64,000 bases of DNA. It comes from Phycomyces nitens. Taxonomy: Eukaryota > Mucoromycota > Mucoromycetes > Mucorales > Phycomycetaceae. The stretch's first letter is position 1, and every line of letters begins with the position of its first letter. Both the position numbers and the translations under genes were made by a program. Where the stretch lies: the NCBI GenBank assembly GCA_022702545.1, contig JAHRBC010000004.1:2604001-2668000 (forward strand), read 5' to 3'. The notes below the pieces were generated by a model that was given only the letters and a program-made list of their open reading frames with translations, was not told the DNA's origin and searched no databases. Positions 1 to 10,515 of this stretch are shown here, piece after piece.

Positions 1-160
1 ATATACATGTATATCATGTCATGTCATTTCAATTTTTAATTATTAAAAAAAAAAAGCATTATTATTATTAATGTGCAATATCTCATATCACTGGATGAAT
101 ATTTATCCATACGTTTCTGTAATTTCCATAAATGGTTAAATTACAGAATTCCATCAGAGT

Positions 161-168
161 TATATAAA
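161..168 (+). promoter_or_regulatory. TATA box of the Nudix hydrolase gene
   Basis: A TATATAAA motif lies 57 bp before the chosen ATG at 225. A short upstream ORF (ATG at 184, 12 codons, TAA at 220-222) ends two bases before that ATG. Whether it is transcribed depends on a start site that cannot be read from the sequence. The rest of 1-224 is AT-rich with no other visible gene. Confidence 0.45.
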
Positions 169-224
169 ACATCACTTGCAGGAATGCCAACCATACGTGA
201 CTTTGCTAAAAAACAATTGTAATC

Positions 225-1024
225 ATGCTCCCACTCATACCTACAGAAATTACCCCTATTAGACTCTTGGGACAGGGCGACTGGCTCCAACTCGAATTAA
301 TAAATTACAAGGACAACAACGGCACATTGCGCACATGGGAAAGATGCGTTCGGAAAAAAAAGGATCCAAATGGTGTTGATGGTAAGAAAACATTGGAATT
401 ACTTGATCTAATGTCATTGTAGCCGTCGACATTCATTGTGTTGTCAAGACACCCGAGCCAGAATTATTGCTTGTGATTCAATACAGGTACATATCGTATT
501 GCTTGCAAAACTAGTGTCTTATCTTTTTGACTAGACCTGCAATTGGATGCTATTGTATCGAATTTCCTTCAGGTAAAAAAAACCTTTAATCTCCATGGCA
601 ACAAATTAATATTTTTTGTTTTTAATAGGCCTTATTGACCCAGGCGAGAGTCCATTGGATGCAGCACAGCGAGAACTCAAAGAAGAGACTGGATACCAGG
701 TGGATCAAGCCAACATGAACTTGTACCCTCAAAGCGTGTGCTACGAACCAGGGTTAACTAATTCCCGCTGTCATGTCGTGTCCACAACTATCGATCTTGC
801 TCAGTCAGATCTTTCTACTGCTCAATCGCTACAAGACGACGAGTGGAGCCTACAGACCATCTCATTCCCCCTAAACAATCTGCTGGGCCATTTGACAGGT
901 AAATTGCACCCATTCAAACATCTCATTAATTCTATCACCAGCCTTGGAGAAATCACAGCAAGGAAATCTGGCTATCGATAGTAGACTACACGCATTTGCT
1001 GCTGGATTGAATTATAAGATGTGA
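225..1024 (+). CDS. Nudix hydrolase, ADP-sugar pyrophosphatase type
   Basis: Predicted 203-aa enzyme that would hydrolyse ADP-ribose or related nucleoside diphosphate sugars to AMP plus a sugar phosphate. Five exons join in frame: 225-381, 423-486, 535-572, 629-898 and 942-1024, with GT-AG introns of 41-57 nt. The Nudix box is complete at residues 87-109: G, five residues, E, seven residues, RE, then L-K-EE-T-G-Y, so all metal-binding glutamates are present. Reading through the last intron would give an alternative end at 981. Splicing it instead gives a tail with GNLAIDSRLHAFAAGLNY, which resembles the end of the NUDT5/Ysa1 family, so I prefer the spliced form. The N-terminal part (LELINYKD, RTWERCVR) also fits that family. 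Substrate is inferred from the family only. Confidence 0.88.
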
Positions 1025-1102
1025 TTGGTCAGAATATATATATATATTTTACAAGAGTAGTTTTTGGCCTATTTGAGAATAGTGGGTATAGATAGAATGA
1101 AA

Positions 1103-1717
1103 TCAAGGACTCTTTGACCCTTTGGTGCCTTTGTCCTGGTTTTCCTTGATGACCAATACCGAGCACTTTAGATGACGTGTCAAATACTCGGACACAGATC
1201 CAAGAAGTTGTCTATACACCAGATTTAGAAACCTCTTAATCATTCTATCTATATAGATCAAAATACCTCTTTAGGAACCCAAGTCCCCTGCTGCCCACAA
1301 TAACCATGTCAATGTTGCTGGCCTCTGCAAATCCCTGGAGTGCCTCACCGGGTTCACCAACCAACAGCTTTGGGGTGGCCTTGTACTGAAGGATTGAAAG
1401 CATCAGATCAGATAAACCCCACTTTGTGTACTTACGCCCTTTGTTCTGAACCATTCGACTACTTGCTCGAGTGCCTTGTTGGCATGCTCTTCGAGCTGGG
1501 TGACGCGTTGATTAAAGTCATCGGCGATCCAGTTTGCAGGACCCACAGCAGCAGCCTCGAGGCCAAATGATCCTTCGATGGCTACAATGTCTTCATTGAC
1601 TACTGTGGCCACAGTGATGGTGTCGTTGGGCAAGAGGACATTGTGATGGACAGCCCACTCGATGGCGTGGTTGGCAATGGCAGAGTGGTCGTAGCAAAAG
1701 AGAATATGACGAGTCAT
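1103..1717 (-). CDS. universal stress protein (UspA-fold) domain protein
   Basis: Predicted 169-aa single-domain USP, an adenine-nucleotide-binding alpha/beta fold protein usually linked to stress responses. Three exons read 1717-1436, 1385-1267 and 1211-1103, with introns 1435-1386 and 1266-1212 (GT-AG). The N-terminus MTRHILFCYDHSAIANHAIEW is the usual first beta strand with the Asp of the ATP site. The C-terminal signature is split by the second intron: VIVGSRGLGFLKR is followed by QLLGSVSEYLTRHLKCSVLV, matching the G-x2-G-x9-G-S nucleotide-binding pattern. A lysine-rich tail follows. It is divergent from the PAK gene across a 460-bp shared intergenic region. Ligand and role are family inference. 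Confidence 0.85.
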
Positions 1718-2177
1718 GGTTGTAGAGAAAGATGGTAAGAAATCATTGTGGTCTTGATTGATTTATAAATCCCCAGCGGTTGAATGTTCTGCCCAATGGT
1801 CAAAATCATCTGACCCAAACGCAGTGGTAATCGTATGATTCCAGCCTGAAGCACAAACATCTTTTTGCTGTGTCCTGTGCACGTGACCTCAAGTCAGTTC
1901 AAAAACTGAGAGTGATGTGAACAAGTTGTGTGCTAGACTAGAAAGGTCAAGTCCTGTGAGCGACTCCTCAAATTTATATATCTATATAAAAAAAAGAATT
2001 AAGCGCATACAGACCAGCCAAAAAGACCCTATTTTCTTTTGGCTTGGCTTGTATTTACTATTTCTTCTTCTTTCTTTTTATTTTTTAATATTTCTACTAA
2101 TAATTTCTTAATATTTCTAATCTTCTTCTTCTTCTTCTTCTTCTTCTTCCTACCTTCCCTTCTCCCTCCTTTCCTTC
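1718..2177. promoter_or_regulatory. divergent promoter region with TTC repeat
   Basis: 460 bp separate the divergently transcribed USP and PAK genes. On the USP side a TATA-like TTTATAAATC lies near 1760. On the PAK side there is an AT-rich block (about 1970-2110) and then an uninterrupted CTT/TTC run (about 2120-2150), a pyrimidine-rich leader just before the ATG at 2178. No ORF of interest is seen. Confidence 0.4.
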
Positions 2178-4212
2178 ATGACTGCCTCGACTTCCACAGA
2201 AGGGTTGAGTAACCAACCTGTCCGCCCATCTTCCGTCACACTCGTTATGCAATCCGACTCTCTAGATTCCCAACCCCGCCCGGCCTCTCGTCGAAGCTCA
2301 ACCCACGACACTATCCTTGGAAAGCCTCGAGACAGGACAACCTTTAAAGGTGTTATGATCAAAATGGTCGATGGTTTGAATGGTAAGATATTTTAATAAA
2401 CCACAAATTATCACATATTCATTCCTATTGAAATACATGAAAAGATCTCCTATCATCCCATACCGCCAACAAGGCCATGGCTATAGGAACACCCTACAAC
2501 ACCAAACATGTTACTCATGTTGGATACGATGCCTCTTCCGGAGAATTTACCGGACTTCCCATCGAATGGCAGACTCTCTTGCAGCAGAGTGGAATCACTC
2601 GTATGGAGCAAGAAAAGAATCCTCAAGTAATTAAACAAAAAAATAATTAGATACTTTTATTTGTAACTAGCTAAATTGTCCATCTCTAGGCTGTGATTGA
2701 TGCCATTGAGTTTTACCAAGGCACTCGATCTCAGAGTGAAGATGTGTGGCACAAGATCCCAAAGGCGACCACCCCGAAACAATCTAATTCACAGAACGGG
2801 AGTCTCAAGTATTCCAACAGTGCAAAAACAAGCAGCAACCCCTTGAAACACCTCTCCAAGCTCAAACTGTCACAGAACGGAAAGAAGCCTAGTCATACAA
2901 AGGCAGTGAGTGGTCTTGATCTGGATTTATGTTTCTTAATAATTTATAATTTATTTAATATAGGCTTCCATAGCAACCGACAAACATGGTGAGTACAAGT
3001 ATGGTCTGTGAATCTAGCTCATTGTTTGCTAGTCTATGATTCTCGTTCCGAGCAAGTTAAAGAGGCCGTTCAGTGTGAAGATCCGATCTCTGAAGTACTT
3101 CACTCTCCAGACTCAACACCCCCGACTGCCCAGCGCAGGCCCAGCGAGAGACACAGTGCAAAGGATACAGAGGTCATTGACAGACTTATGGAGATTTGTG
3201 CTTGCGTTGATCCCTCTGCTCTCTACAGCAACATGGTCAAGATTGGACAGGGGTAAGTCAGATGTGTAGAGACATGATGACCAAGAGGTTTAAAGGCCCA
3301 CCCATCTCTCAGAGCTTCTGGGGGTGTCTATACAGCGTACCGTGTAGGTGATCCGATTCCAGTAGCCATCAAACAGATGAACCTCGCTAAACAGGCCAAA
3401 AAGGAGCTCATTATCAACGAGATTATTGTGATGAAGGAGGCAAGGCACCCCAATATTGTCAACTTTATTGATTCCTATCTCTGGAAGGGAGATCTCTGGG
3501 TGATTATGGACTATATGGAGGGTGGATCCCTTACAGACGTTGTTACGTGCAATATGATGATGGAAGGTCAGATTGCTGCCGTGTGTCGTGAGGTGTTGCA
3601 AGGCCTGCACCACCTCCACTCGCACGGTGTGATCCACAGAGACATCAAGAGTGACAATGTTCTCCTCAGCCTTGAAGGAAACATCAAGCTTAGTAAGTTA
3701 CGTTGGGATATCTGGTTGTATTCACTCAAAATTCATCATCACAGCCGACTTTGGGTTCTGTGCACAGCTTCACGACAATGAAGCTAAGAGAACAACCATG
3801 GTTGGGACACCGTACTGGGTGAGTAGGACAAGTGGTTATTTAGCACAACTAATTGTATTGTTAGATGGCACCCGAGGTGGTTAATCGCAAAGAGTACGAC
3901 CACAAGGTAGACATCTGGTCATTAGGTGTAATGGCAATCGAGATGGTCGAAGGAGAGCCGCCCTATCTGAACGAAAATCCCCTGCGAGCCCTGTACTTGA
4001 TTGCCACCAATGGAACACCTCAACTACAGAGTCCAGACACATTGAGTGAGATCTTTCGCGACTTTTTGGCAAAGTGCCTACGTGTGGATCCAGAACAACG
4101 GCCATCCTCAAGCCAGATGTTACAGCATCCATTCCTCTTGAAAGCAGACCCTCTGCCATCTCTTGCGCCTCTCATAAAGGCATCCCGAGAGAGTATTGAC
4201 AATGAAAAGTAG
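2178..4212 (+). CDS. p21-activated protein kinase (PAK/Ste20 family)
   Basis: Predicted 549-aa serine/threonine kinase acting downstream of Cdc42/Rac GTPases in polarity and MAPK signalling. Eight exons join in frame: 2178-2382, 2445-2626, 2690-2905, 2964-2988, 3033-3252, 3313-3692, 3745-3818 and 3865-4212. A CRIB motif lies at residues 82-97 ([16 protein letters not shown]), followed by the usual Gly-Leu-Pro. The kinase domain runs from about 279 to the C-terminus: glycine loop KIGQGASGGVY, ATP lysine K303 (VAIKQM), catalytic HRDIKSDN with D393, DFG at 411-413, GTPYWMAPE at 430-438. All essential residues are intact. The PAK-type phrase [17 protein letters not shown] is present. No PH domain is seen, which argues against a Cla4-type protein. 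The 25-nt exon 4 is unusually short but keeps frame. Confidence 0.93.
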
Positions 4213-5346
4213 GCCTTGGTTGCCATGAGGCCAATTGTGCATTTTTTCTTCTTTATTTTACATACACATTACAACATACACATCTACATTGTAAAGTTCA
4301 TTCGAACAAATATATACCTTATTTTACAAAAAAACAAAAAACCAAAAAAACAAGCAATGTTGGCCATCAATTCAATGGAATCTTTAGCAGATAAACATGG
4401 AATCCGAAAACTTGGAATCCTATCTTTTTCAACTATTTTAGAAGCTACAAAATATGTATACATATTATGTATTCTGCACAGTAATGCAACATTTAAACAA
4501 GATGGGTATTTCAGAAGCCAGAAAAACAAGAATTGCACCAGAGTTCAAGATGTTATTTTTGTCTTGTAACCGCAATGGTTGGTCATGAATTGGGGTTTCC
4601 AGATATCTCCAAGCGTCTTATACACTTGTTCTTGGTTATCTGACAACATTAAACATCGTACATCGTTTACCCTTCAAGGGATACCTCAAAGACCCTGATT
4701 ATGTCCAAGGAACACGAGATTTAATTGGTGCGTACAGTTTGGTAATGTACCAGGTTGGCAGAGAAACTCCCCTTAATGCCTCTAATTCCTCCTATAAACT
4801 ACTCGGACCAGGTTCAACCAGAGCTGTCCTTTGAATCTATAAAAACCAAAAAGACACTCGATAATTCAGTAACCATACGTCCAATTGGCCTCATTGATCG
4901 TTCTTTGGCCAGAATATATATATATATAAATCTATTTACTAAAAAAAAGGCCAAGAGGAGATGGGGTTTTCTTTTGGTCAATTGCATGCAGGGTAAAAAA
5001 AAAAGTATAGAATATTCTTGACTAGGCAGATGAGATTAACATCGTTGGCAATAAAGAATAAACACGCGCTGCCACAACCAAGGGGATAAAAAGGCAAATT
5101 GGAATCAATTGATAATATATATATATAATTCTATATAGAATGCACCCACGGTCTACAATGTTCAAACTGTTATAGATTCTATATGAATGTGGCGTTGTAT
5201 TTTGCAAATCTTTCATTTCTGTACGCTGTTTGACCAACCAGATTGATGCTGCAATTGATCCAAAAATTCAGTCCTAGTGCTCCAATAATAATAATAATAA
5301 TAATAAATATACATTTTGCCTTTTATAAACAAGTCACCTACAAACA
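4213..5346. other. intergenic region with possible unassigned coding fragments
   Basis: About 1.1 kb between the PAK gene and the Sld2-like gene. Short plus-strand open stretches occur at 4346-4569 and 4755-5021 (88 codons, containing LPLMPLIPPINYSDQVQ), but I could not join them in one frame with confident splice sites. They may be a decayed gene or exons of a small gene. Near the right end there is an ATA microsatellite (5286-5308) and AT runs such as 4915-4928. Confidence 0.3.
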
Positions 5347-6552
5347 ATGCACTCATTCGATGAAAATGCTGCACACAAACGCGAATTGGCAATCGATAGA
5401 TTGCGAAGCTACATTATAGATTGGAGAGCTGGATTCCGTCGGCAGCACGGCCGAGGTGCCGAAGAAAAAGACATTGTCGGTCAACCGATCGGTAAGCGAT
5501 CCAGAGTCAATCATTAGTGTCTCACCTTTGTGCGCTCTATAGATGAAGTCTACCAAAAGTATATCGAACTCAAAAGACAGCGCAAGAGCCGTCCAGCCCA
5601 CTCTAGTTCCAATCCCACCGAGGAACCAGACCAGTCTGCCCTGACAACAAAACGATCAAGAGAAAAGTACGTCGCAGACTCACAAGAAGAATCTGCCGCC
5701 CAGAAAAAGAAATCTAGGAAACCAGAACAGGTTTCTGAAGAGCAGTTTGAGGAACAGAAGCGTAACCTTGAAAAGGCTTACAACCTCTTTCGGAGACGGC
5801 CCACAGAAAGTCCTGTAGAACCAGGCGAGAGCAACAGATCTGTAAAGATACCTACGAGGCCCAAGATCAAACCAGCAGTTTCTGATGGTGATCTGCCTCA
5901 GTCTGTTAAAGACTTTATTGTCATGATGCTTGGTCCACAGGATCCTTGTTTGGTTCAGCATAGATCCTCGGAAATCAAAGAGAAAAGCCCGTTTTTTCAG
6001 GATCCAGTTCAGCGAGATCGAATCATCAAAGAACTAGAAGACGGGACATTTGGAATGCCAAAACAGCCGCTTATTCCAATAGTCAAAGAACCAGAAGAAA
6101 TTAAAGAGCCTGTGGTGGAGGTTGTGGATGAGGTATAGCAAATGGGTTGAATGTATGATGAATTAGACCAAGGCTCAATCAATTGAGTTAGAGATCTAGC
6201 TACAAGAAGAAGCCGATCCAAAAGAGACAGACAAAGCTTCACAAGAGTAAGTTTCTGAGTTGACTGGACTGGATTTCTGAAACGATGTGTTCTAGTGAAA
6301 GCGGTCGAAGATACATCAATTGAACCAAATGCCAAAAAGAGTAAGAAGCAGGAAAAGGCCAGACAAAGGGAAGAGGAAGAGAGGATGGTCAAGGGCCGCC
6401 TGCTAAAGATATGTGAGTATTTGGTCCATCATCTTGTTAATTTGCTGACGATATTGTCAGTGAGCCAAGCCAAGGTAGATGTCTGTACCAAGGAGTCCGA
6501 GTATTCAATCCAGCCAATGTTGGACCACTTTATGAAAAAGACATTGAATTGA
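5347..6552 (+). CDS. Sld2/DRC1-like DNA replication initiation protein (probable)
   Basis: Exon 1 (5347-5491) and exon 2 (from 5543) join in frame. They give an N-terminus rich in the pattern of the fungal Sld2/DRC1 family: LRSYIIDWRAGFRRQHGRG, then DIVGQPI and DEVYQKYIELK. In that family this short helical region helps assemble the Dpb11-Sld2 complex and the CMG helicase at origins. The remainder is charged, Lys/Glu/Pro-rich and low in structure, with QVSEEQFEEQKRNLEKAYNL and a basic KKSKKQEKARQREEEE block. The last intron (6413-6460) and the stop at 6552 are clear. The middle is not: exon 2 seems to end at 6132 before GTATAG, but joining the small exon around 6201-6246 to the one starting at 6296 needs a splice choice I could not settle. 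The family call rests on the N-terminus. Confidence 0.6.
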
Positions 6553-6867
6553 AAGGTAACCCTACGGACTATATGACATAGATTGCAAATATACAATGCA
6601 TGTATATTCTTCTTAATCTTTATAAATAAATAATATATATATACATATATATGTATACATAAAATAAAAATGCATATATTCAGATCCATTCATATTTCCT
6701 AGTCAATCGTTCGCTTTTCATATCAACTCATTCGACGGAGTGTAAGCTTGGATCAAAAGCCTCTCCATGTTGTTTAGCAGTGTGACGTCTCCTTGCCATT
6801 AAATTGTGCATTGAGCAAATCAGGCACTTTTGTATCTCTACTTTTTTTTTAAGTCTTTAAGCACTTC

Positions 6868-9800
6868 ATGCCCAGGACACCAAGACCTTCTGAACATACT
6901 GGACGAAACAGAAAGAGCATTGAAGAAAAAGGCACAAATATCCAAGTTGTCTTGCGATGCCGGCAAGTCATTATAGATCTCCCAATGATCGACCTCTTTT
7001 TTTTTCTTTTTTTTTGATCGCCCAAGTCTTTTTAACACATTATTCCAGAGGTCTCAATGAACATGAACGAGCACTTAATTCTGCTGTCGAAATCGAAGTT
7101 ATGGAATCACGAAAACGAAATGTGCGACTAAAGTCGAGCAAAAAAGTCTATTCTTTTGATCATGTGTTTGATGATCAATCAACCCAAGAAAACGTCTATA
7201 ATGAAGTTGCCCAGCCTATACTCGACGAAGTTTTGCGAGGGTAACAATTATAATTTTTTTAATTAATTAATGAATTAATTGAAACCGCTTTGATTTCATC
7301 ACCTTGACAACTAATCTGCTGTTTCCCATAGTTACAACTGTACAATTCTTGCTTATGGACAAACGGGCACCGGCAAAACGTAAAGAGGATAGGCTATAGA
7401 AGCACATTTGCTAATCTGTAAAAAGGACAATTTGAATGCAACTACAGATATACCATGGAGGGAGACTTGTCAGATCATGCTGGAAAACATGGCCCAGAAG
7501 CCGGGATCATACCGCGCACGATCTACAAGCTATTTGAGACATTGGATAAGCAAGGAGCAGAGTACTCTGTCAGAGTGTCTCTTATTGAGCTCTACAACGA
7601 GGAAGTCAGAGACCTTTTGAACCCTAGCGAAGAAGGCAGATCTCTACGAATTTTTGATTCGGCAGGTGGGGGTGGGTTGTGTGTTCGAGGAATAGAAGAG
7701 ACCTTGATCACAAGTGCTTCTCAAGGGCTACATATCCTACAAAAAGGAAGCATGTATAGAAGCATAGGTACAACAAAGTGCAATGACAAGTCGAGGTAAA
7801 CCATGAACATCTCGCTTAATATAATCGTTGATCAGTCTGTTAAAATGGGTGTTTGTTTTCAGTCGATCTCATTCCATTTTTACCCTCACAGTCCGGATCA
7901 AGGATACTTTGCCTGGAGGTGATGAGGTCCTAAAGGTCGGGAAACTTAACCTGGTGGACCTTGCTGGCTCAGAGAACATCAGTCGATCCGGTGCCGAGAA
8001 TGGACGGGCTCGTGAAGCAGGAATGATCAATCAAAGCTTGCTTACTCTAGGCCGAGTGATCAATAATCTTGTAGAGCGTGCTGGACATGTACCTTATAGG
8101 TAATCCAACCAAATGCTATCGATATCTGTGTACTGAACCACCCTACAGAGACAGCAAACTGACCCTGTTGCTCAAAGATTCGCTGGGAGGACGGACAAAG
8201 ACATGTATTATTGCGACTGTATCAATGGCCAAAGTCAACCATGATGAGATTGTGAGCACATTGGATTATGCAAGCCGAGCAAAGAATATCCAAAACACAC
8301 CTCAGGCCAATGAGCAAATGACTCCAAAGCTGCTTTTGCATGAGTACGAGACAACCATAGAGAGATTAAAGGCAGATTTACAGGTAATATTTGTGGAAAA
8401 TGGTCAATAACTCGGCTAATTGGGAGATATCTAGGCTTCAAGAGGTGGAAAGGGCGTGTGTCTATCTCAGCAGAGCTATGAATTGATGATGACAGAGAAT
8501 GAGACCAGACGATTGGATATCGACCGATTGAACAAACAGGTGGAAGAGTTTAGAGAGTCATTAAAGACAAAGTCAGAGGAGCTCCAGACAAAAACAGAGC
8601 TGCTGCTGGGAAAAGAGTCTGAACTGGACCAGATACTGGTGAGTAAAGAGATTTCAAAACAATGATATTGACAATCATGTAGGCTGGTCTTGGGGCAATT
8701 GACAAGAGATTGCACCAAAAGATCAATGAGTTTTCCAAAAAGCACTCAGAGGTAAAGAAATTGTGTAATTGGTTTCTGCAGTGTATATATTCTTGTGCGA
8801 TATTGAAAATTGGATAATGTTGGACAACATTAGGAAAACAATATAGAGACCAGTGTGGCTTTGTTGGAATCGCTGCAAAATAACACCCTGATGATGGAGA
8901 CTCTCTTGAGACAAAGTGTAGAAATGCAGCGTGAATTCTCGGATAAAATGAGCCAGATACAGACCAAATTACGACAAGAAATCCAGCTAAAGAGCACACT
9001 TGCAGCCAAGGATATCGACACATTTTTCGATGGATTTGATAAGGACTTGAATGATATTATAGGATCGGTACGTATTTGAAATTGGTATAATTTAATAATA
9101 AAGTGGCTTCTAGGTCAGGAAAATCGATCTGGATTTTATCAAGAACCACCTCGGGAGTGAGCACAGCTATATTCTCAGCAAGAGGACGGTGACTGAAGAA
9201 ATGCAGACCAGAGTGCGATCGTTTCAGCAACAGACGATGGACAAGACCAGTCTGTTTCAAAAGGAGATACTGAGACAGATTGAGAGTTTTCAGAACAGTC
9301 TATCAAATGATATCCTTTACTTGAATACACAACTAAAATACTTGCCTTGTCCTTGACCACCGTTGCACATTTCCAGGGATTAGATAAAACAATTGAGGCT
9401 GATGCCCAGTCATCGCTGAGCCAGGATGTAAAGCGCCTCCAGCAGATCAAGGGTGCCAAGGAGAAGCTGGCTCTGACACAGGAAATGGTCAAAGAGGTAA
9501 GGATATTATTATTATTAAGATATCAAAAAAAACGATTATAATGTAACACGCGAGATTGTTTTTTGGTGCCAGATCAACGACAATGTAGCCATTATGCGGA
9601 CAGACTGTGAGTCAGGCCACCAGCGAGTGAGGCGAGAACTTCCTTTGGTTGTATCACTTGTAGAGTCAGCAGGTGCCCGAATTGAAACCGAAAAACTTGA
9701 ACTTGGTCACTTTGATTGCCTAAACGCACCAGCAAACACAGCAAGTCATTCCCTACTTCTTGTACCCTCATTCACCCAATCGCAGGACGCTCAAAGGTCG

Positions 9801-10082
9801 CAGACACTTGAAGCGCCGCATATTGCAACAAAGAATTCGGCAGGTCCGCCACCTGAACCCACATCAGACGCCAAAGATGGACCGGAAGACAGGACGGGAG
9901 ACGGACCGAAAGAGCCCAGTCGTATGAGATGTCTAGGTAATTTCTTTTAGAATTCAATAATATTCTTATATTATATATGATATAATATAATATTAACATT
10001 GGCAATAGGCAAACGGAAATCAGACTCGAGTGTCCATGGGCCTCAGAAACGCATATCCCACCAATATAGATCGATTGAATAG
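6868..10082 (+). CDS. kinesin-5 (BimC/Eg5)-like motor protein
   Basis: Predicted 807-aa plus-end motor; the family crosslinks and slides antiparallel spindle microtubules. Thirteen exons: 6868-6962, 7049-7240, 7332-7379, 7448-7795, 7863-8099, 8149-8383, 8435-8638, 8683-8751, 8834-9067, 9114-9309, 9369-9496, 9573-9936 and 10009-10082. The motor starts near residue 25 ([10 protein letters not shown]). It has P-loop GQTGTGKT (105-112), switch I SSRSHS (227-232) and switch II DLAGSE (260-265). The neck region with [17 protein letters not shown] fits kinesin-5 and is followed by coiled coil. The tail is short for the family and I see no clear BimC box. Intron 1 (6963-7048) starts with GC, and intron 10 (9310-9368) is an AT-AC intron; both are needed to keep frame. 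Confidence 0.85.
9310..9368 (+). other. U12-type AT-AC intron in the kinesin-5-like gene
   Basis: The 59-nt intron begins ATATCCTTTAC, the textbook U12 5' splice site. It carries TCCTTGAC as a U12 branch site and ends GCAC, 12 nt after the branch adenosine. Removing it joins AAT-G to AT-TTC in the correct frame. The GT sites I tried in this stretch either lose the frame or run into stops. Confidence 0.8.
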
Positions 10083-10515
10083 ATAATTATCATTGTAATA
10101 AGAATTGTATATAACACATCTTCGCTCAGCCATCTTTCTGAAAACCAACCTTGCGTGCGTTTCCATAGAGATGGAGTGGCACAAAAGATTACAACGGAGC
10201 CCCCTGGTTGGCTTTGGCCGTTGATTTCTAATTTATTTTAATTTTTTTTTAAAAAAAAAGTAAAGGGCGGGCATGAGTTGGTTGATTCACAGAGCTTTAT
10301 TTGTTCCCCTTTCTTATTCCCATACCTCTTTCTCTTTCAGTCCTGCCTGTCAAGAAGCCCCTTTTTCACTACTGAACAAAGAATTGCAAAGTGTACGATA
10401 AATGTATGTCTTGCTCTATTTAGCCCACTTGCTCATCCGTACCTAGACACTCTGAGCAAGCGAGACTTGTTTCAATAACATAGTTACCTCACAGCTCTCT
10501 TTCGACTAAACAGCA
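10083..10515. promoter_or_regulatory. spacer between the two kinesin genes
   Basis: 433 bp that must hold the 3' end of the kinesin-5-like gene and the promoter of the kinesin-3 gene. An A/T homopolymer tract (about 10,230-10,260) is followed by pyrimidine-rich DNA (10,300-10,345). No ORF of note and no clear TATA box are seen. Confidence 0.4.

Noticed and set aside
942..981. Alternative Nudix C-terminus from reading through the last intron
   Set aside because: The spliced form restores a family-like tail and both splice sites are good.
2120..2150. TTC/CTT run as a splice polypyrimidine tract of a hidden first exon
   Set aside because: No donor with an upstream coding exon fits, and the ATG at 2178 gives a sensible N-terminus.
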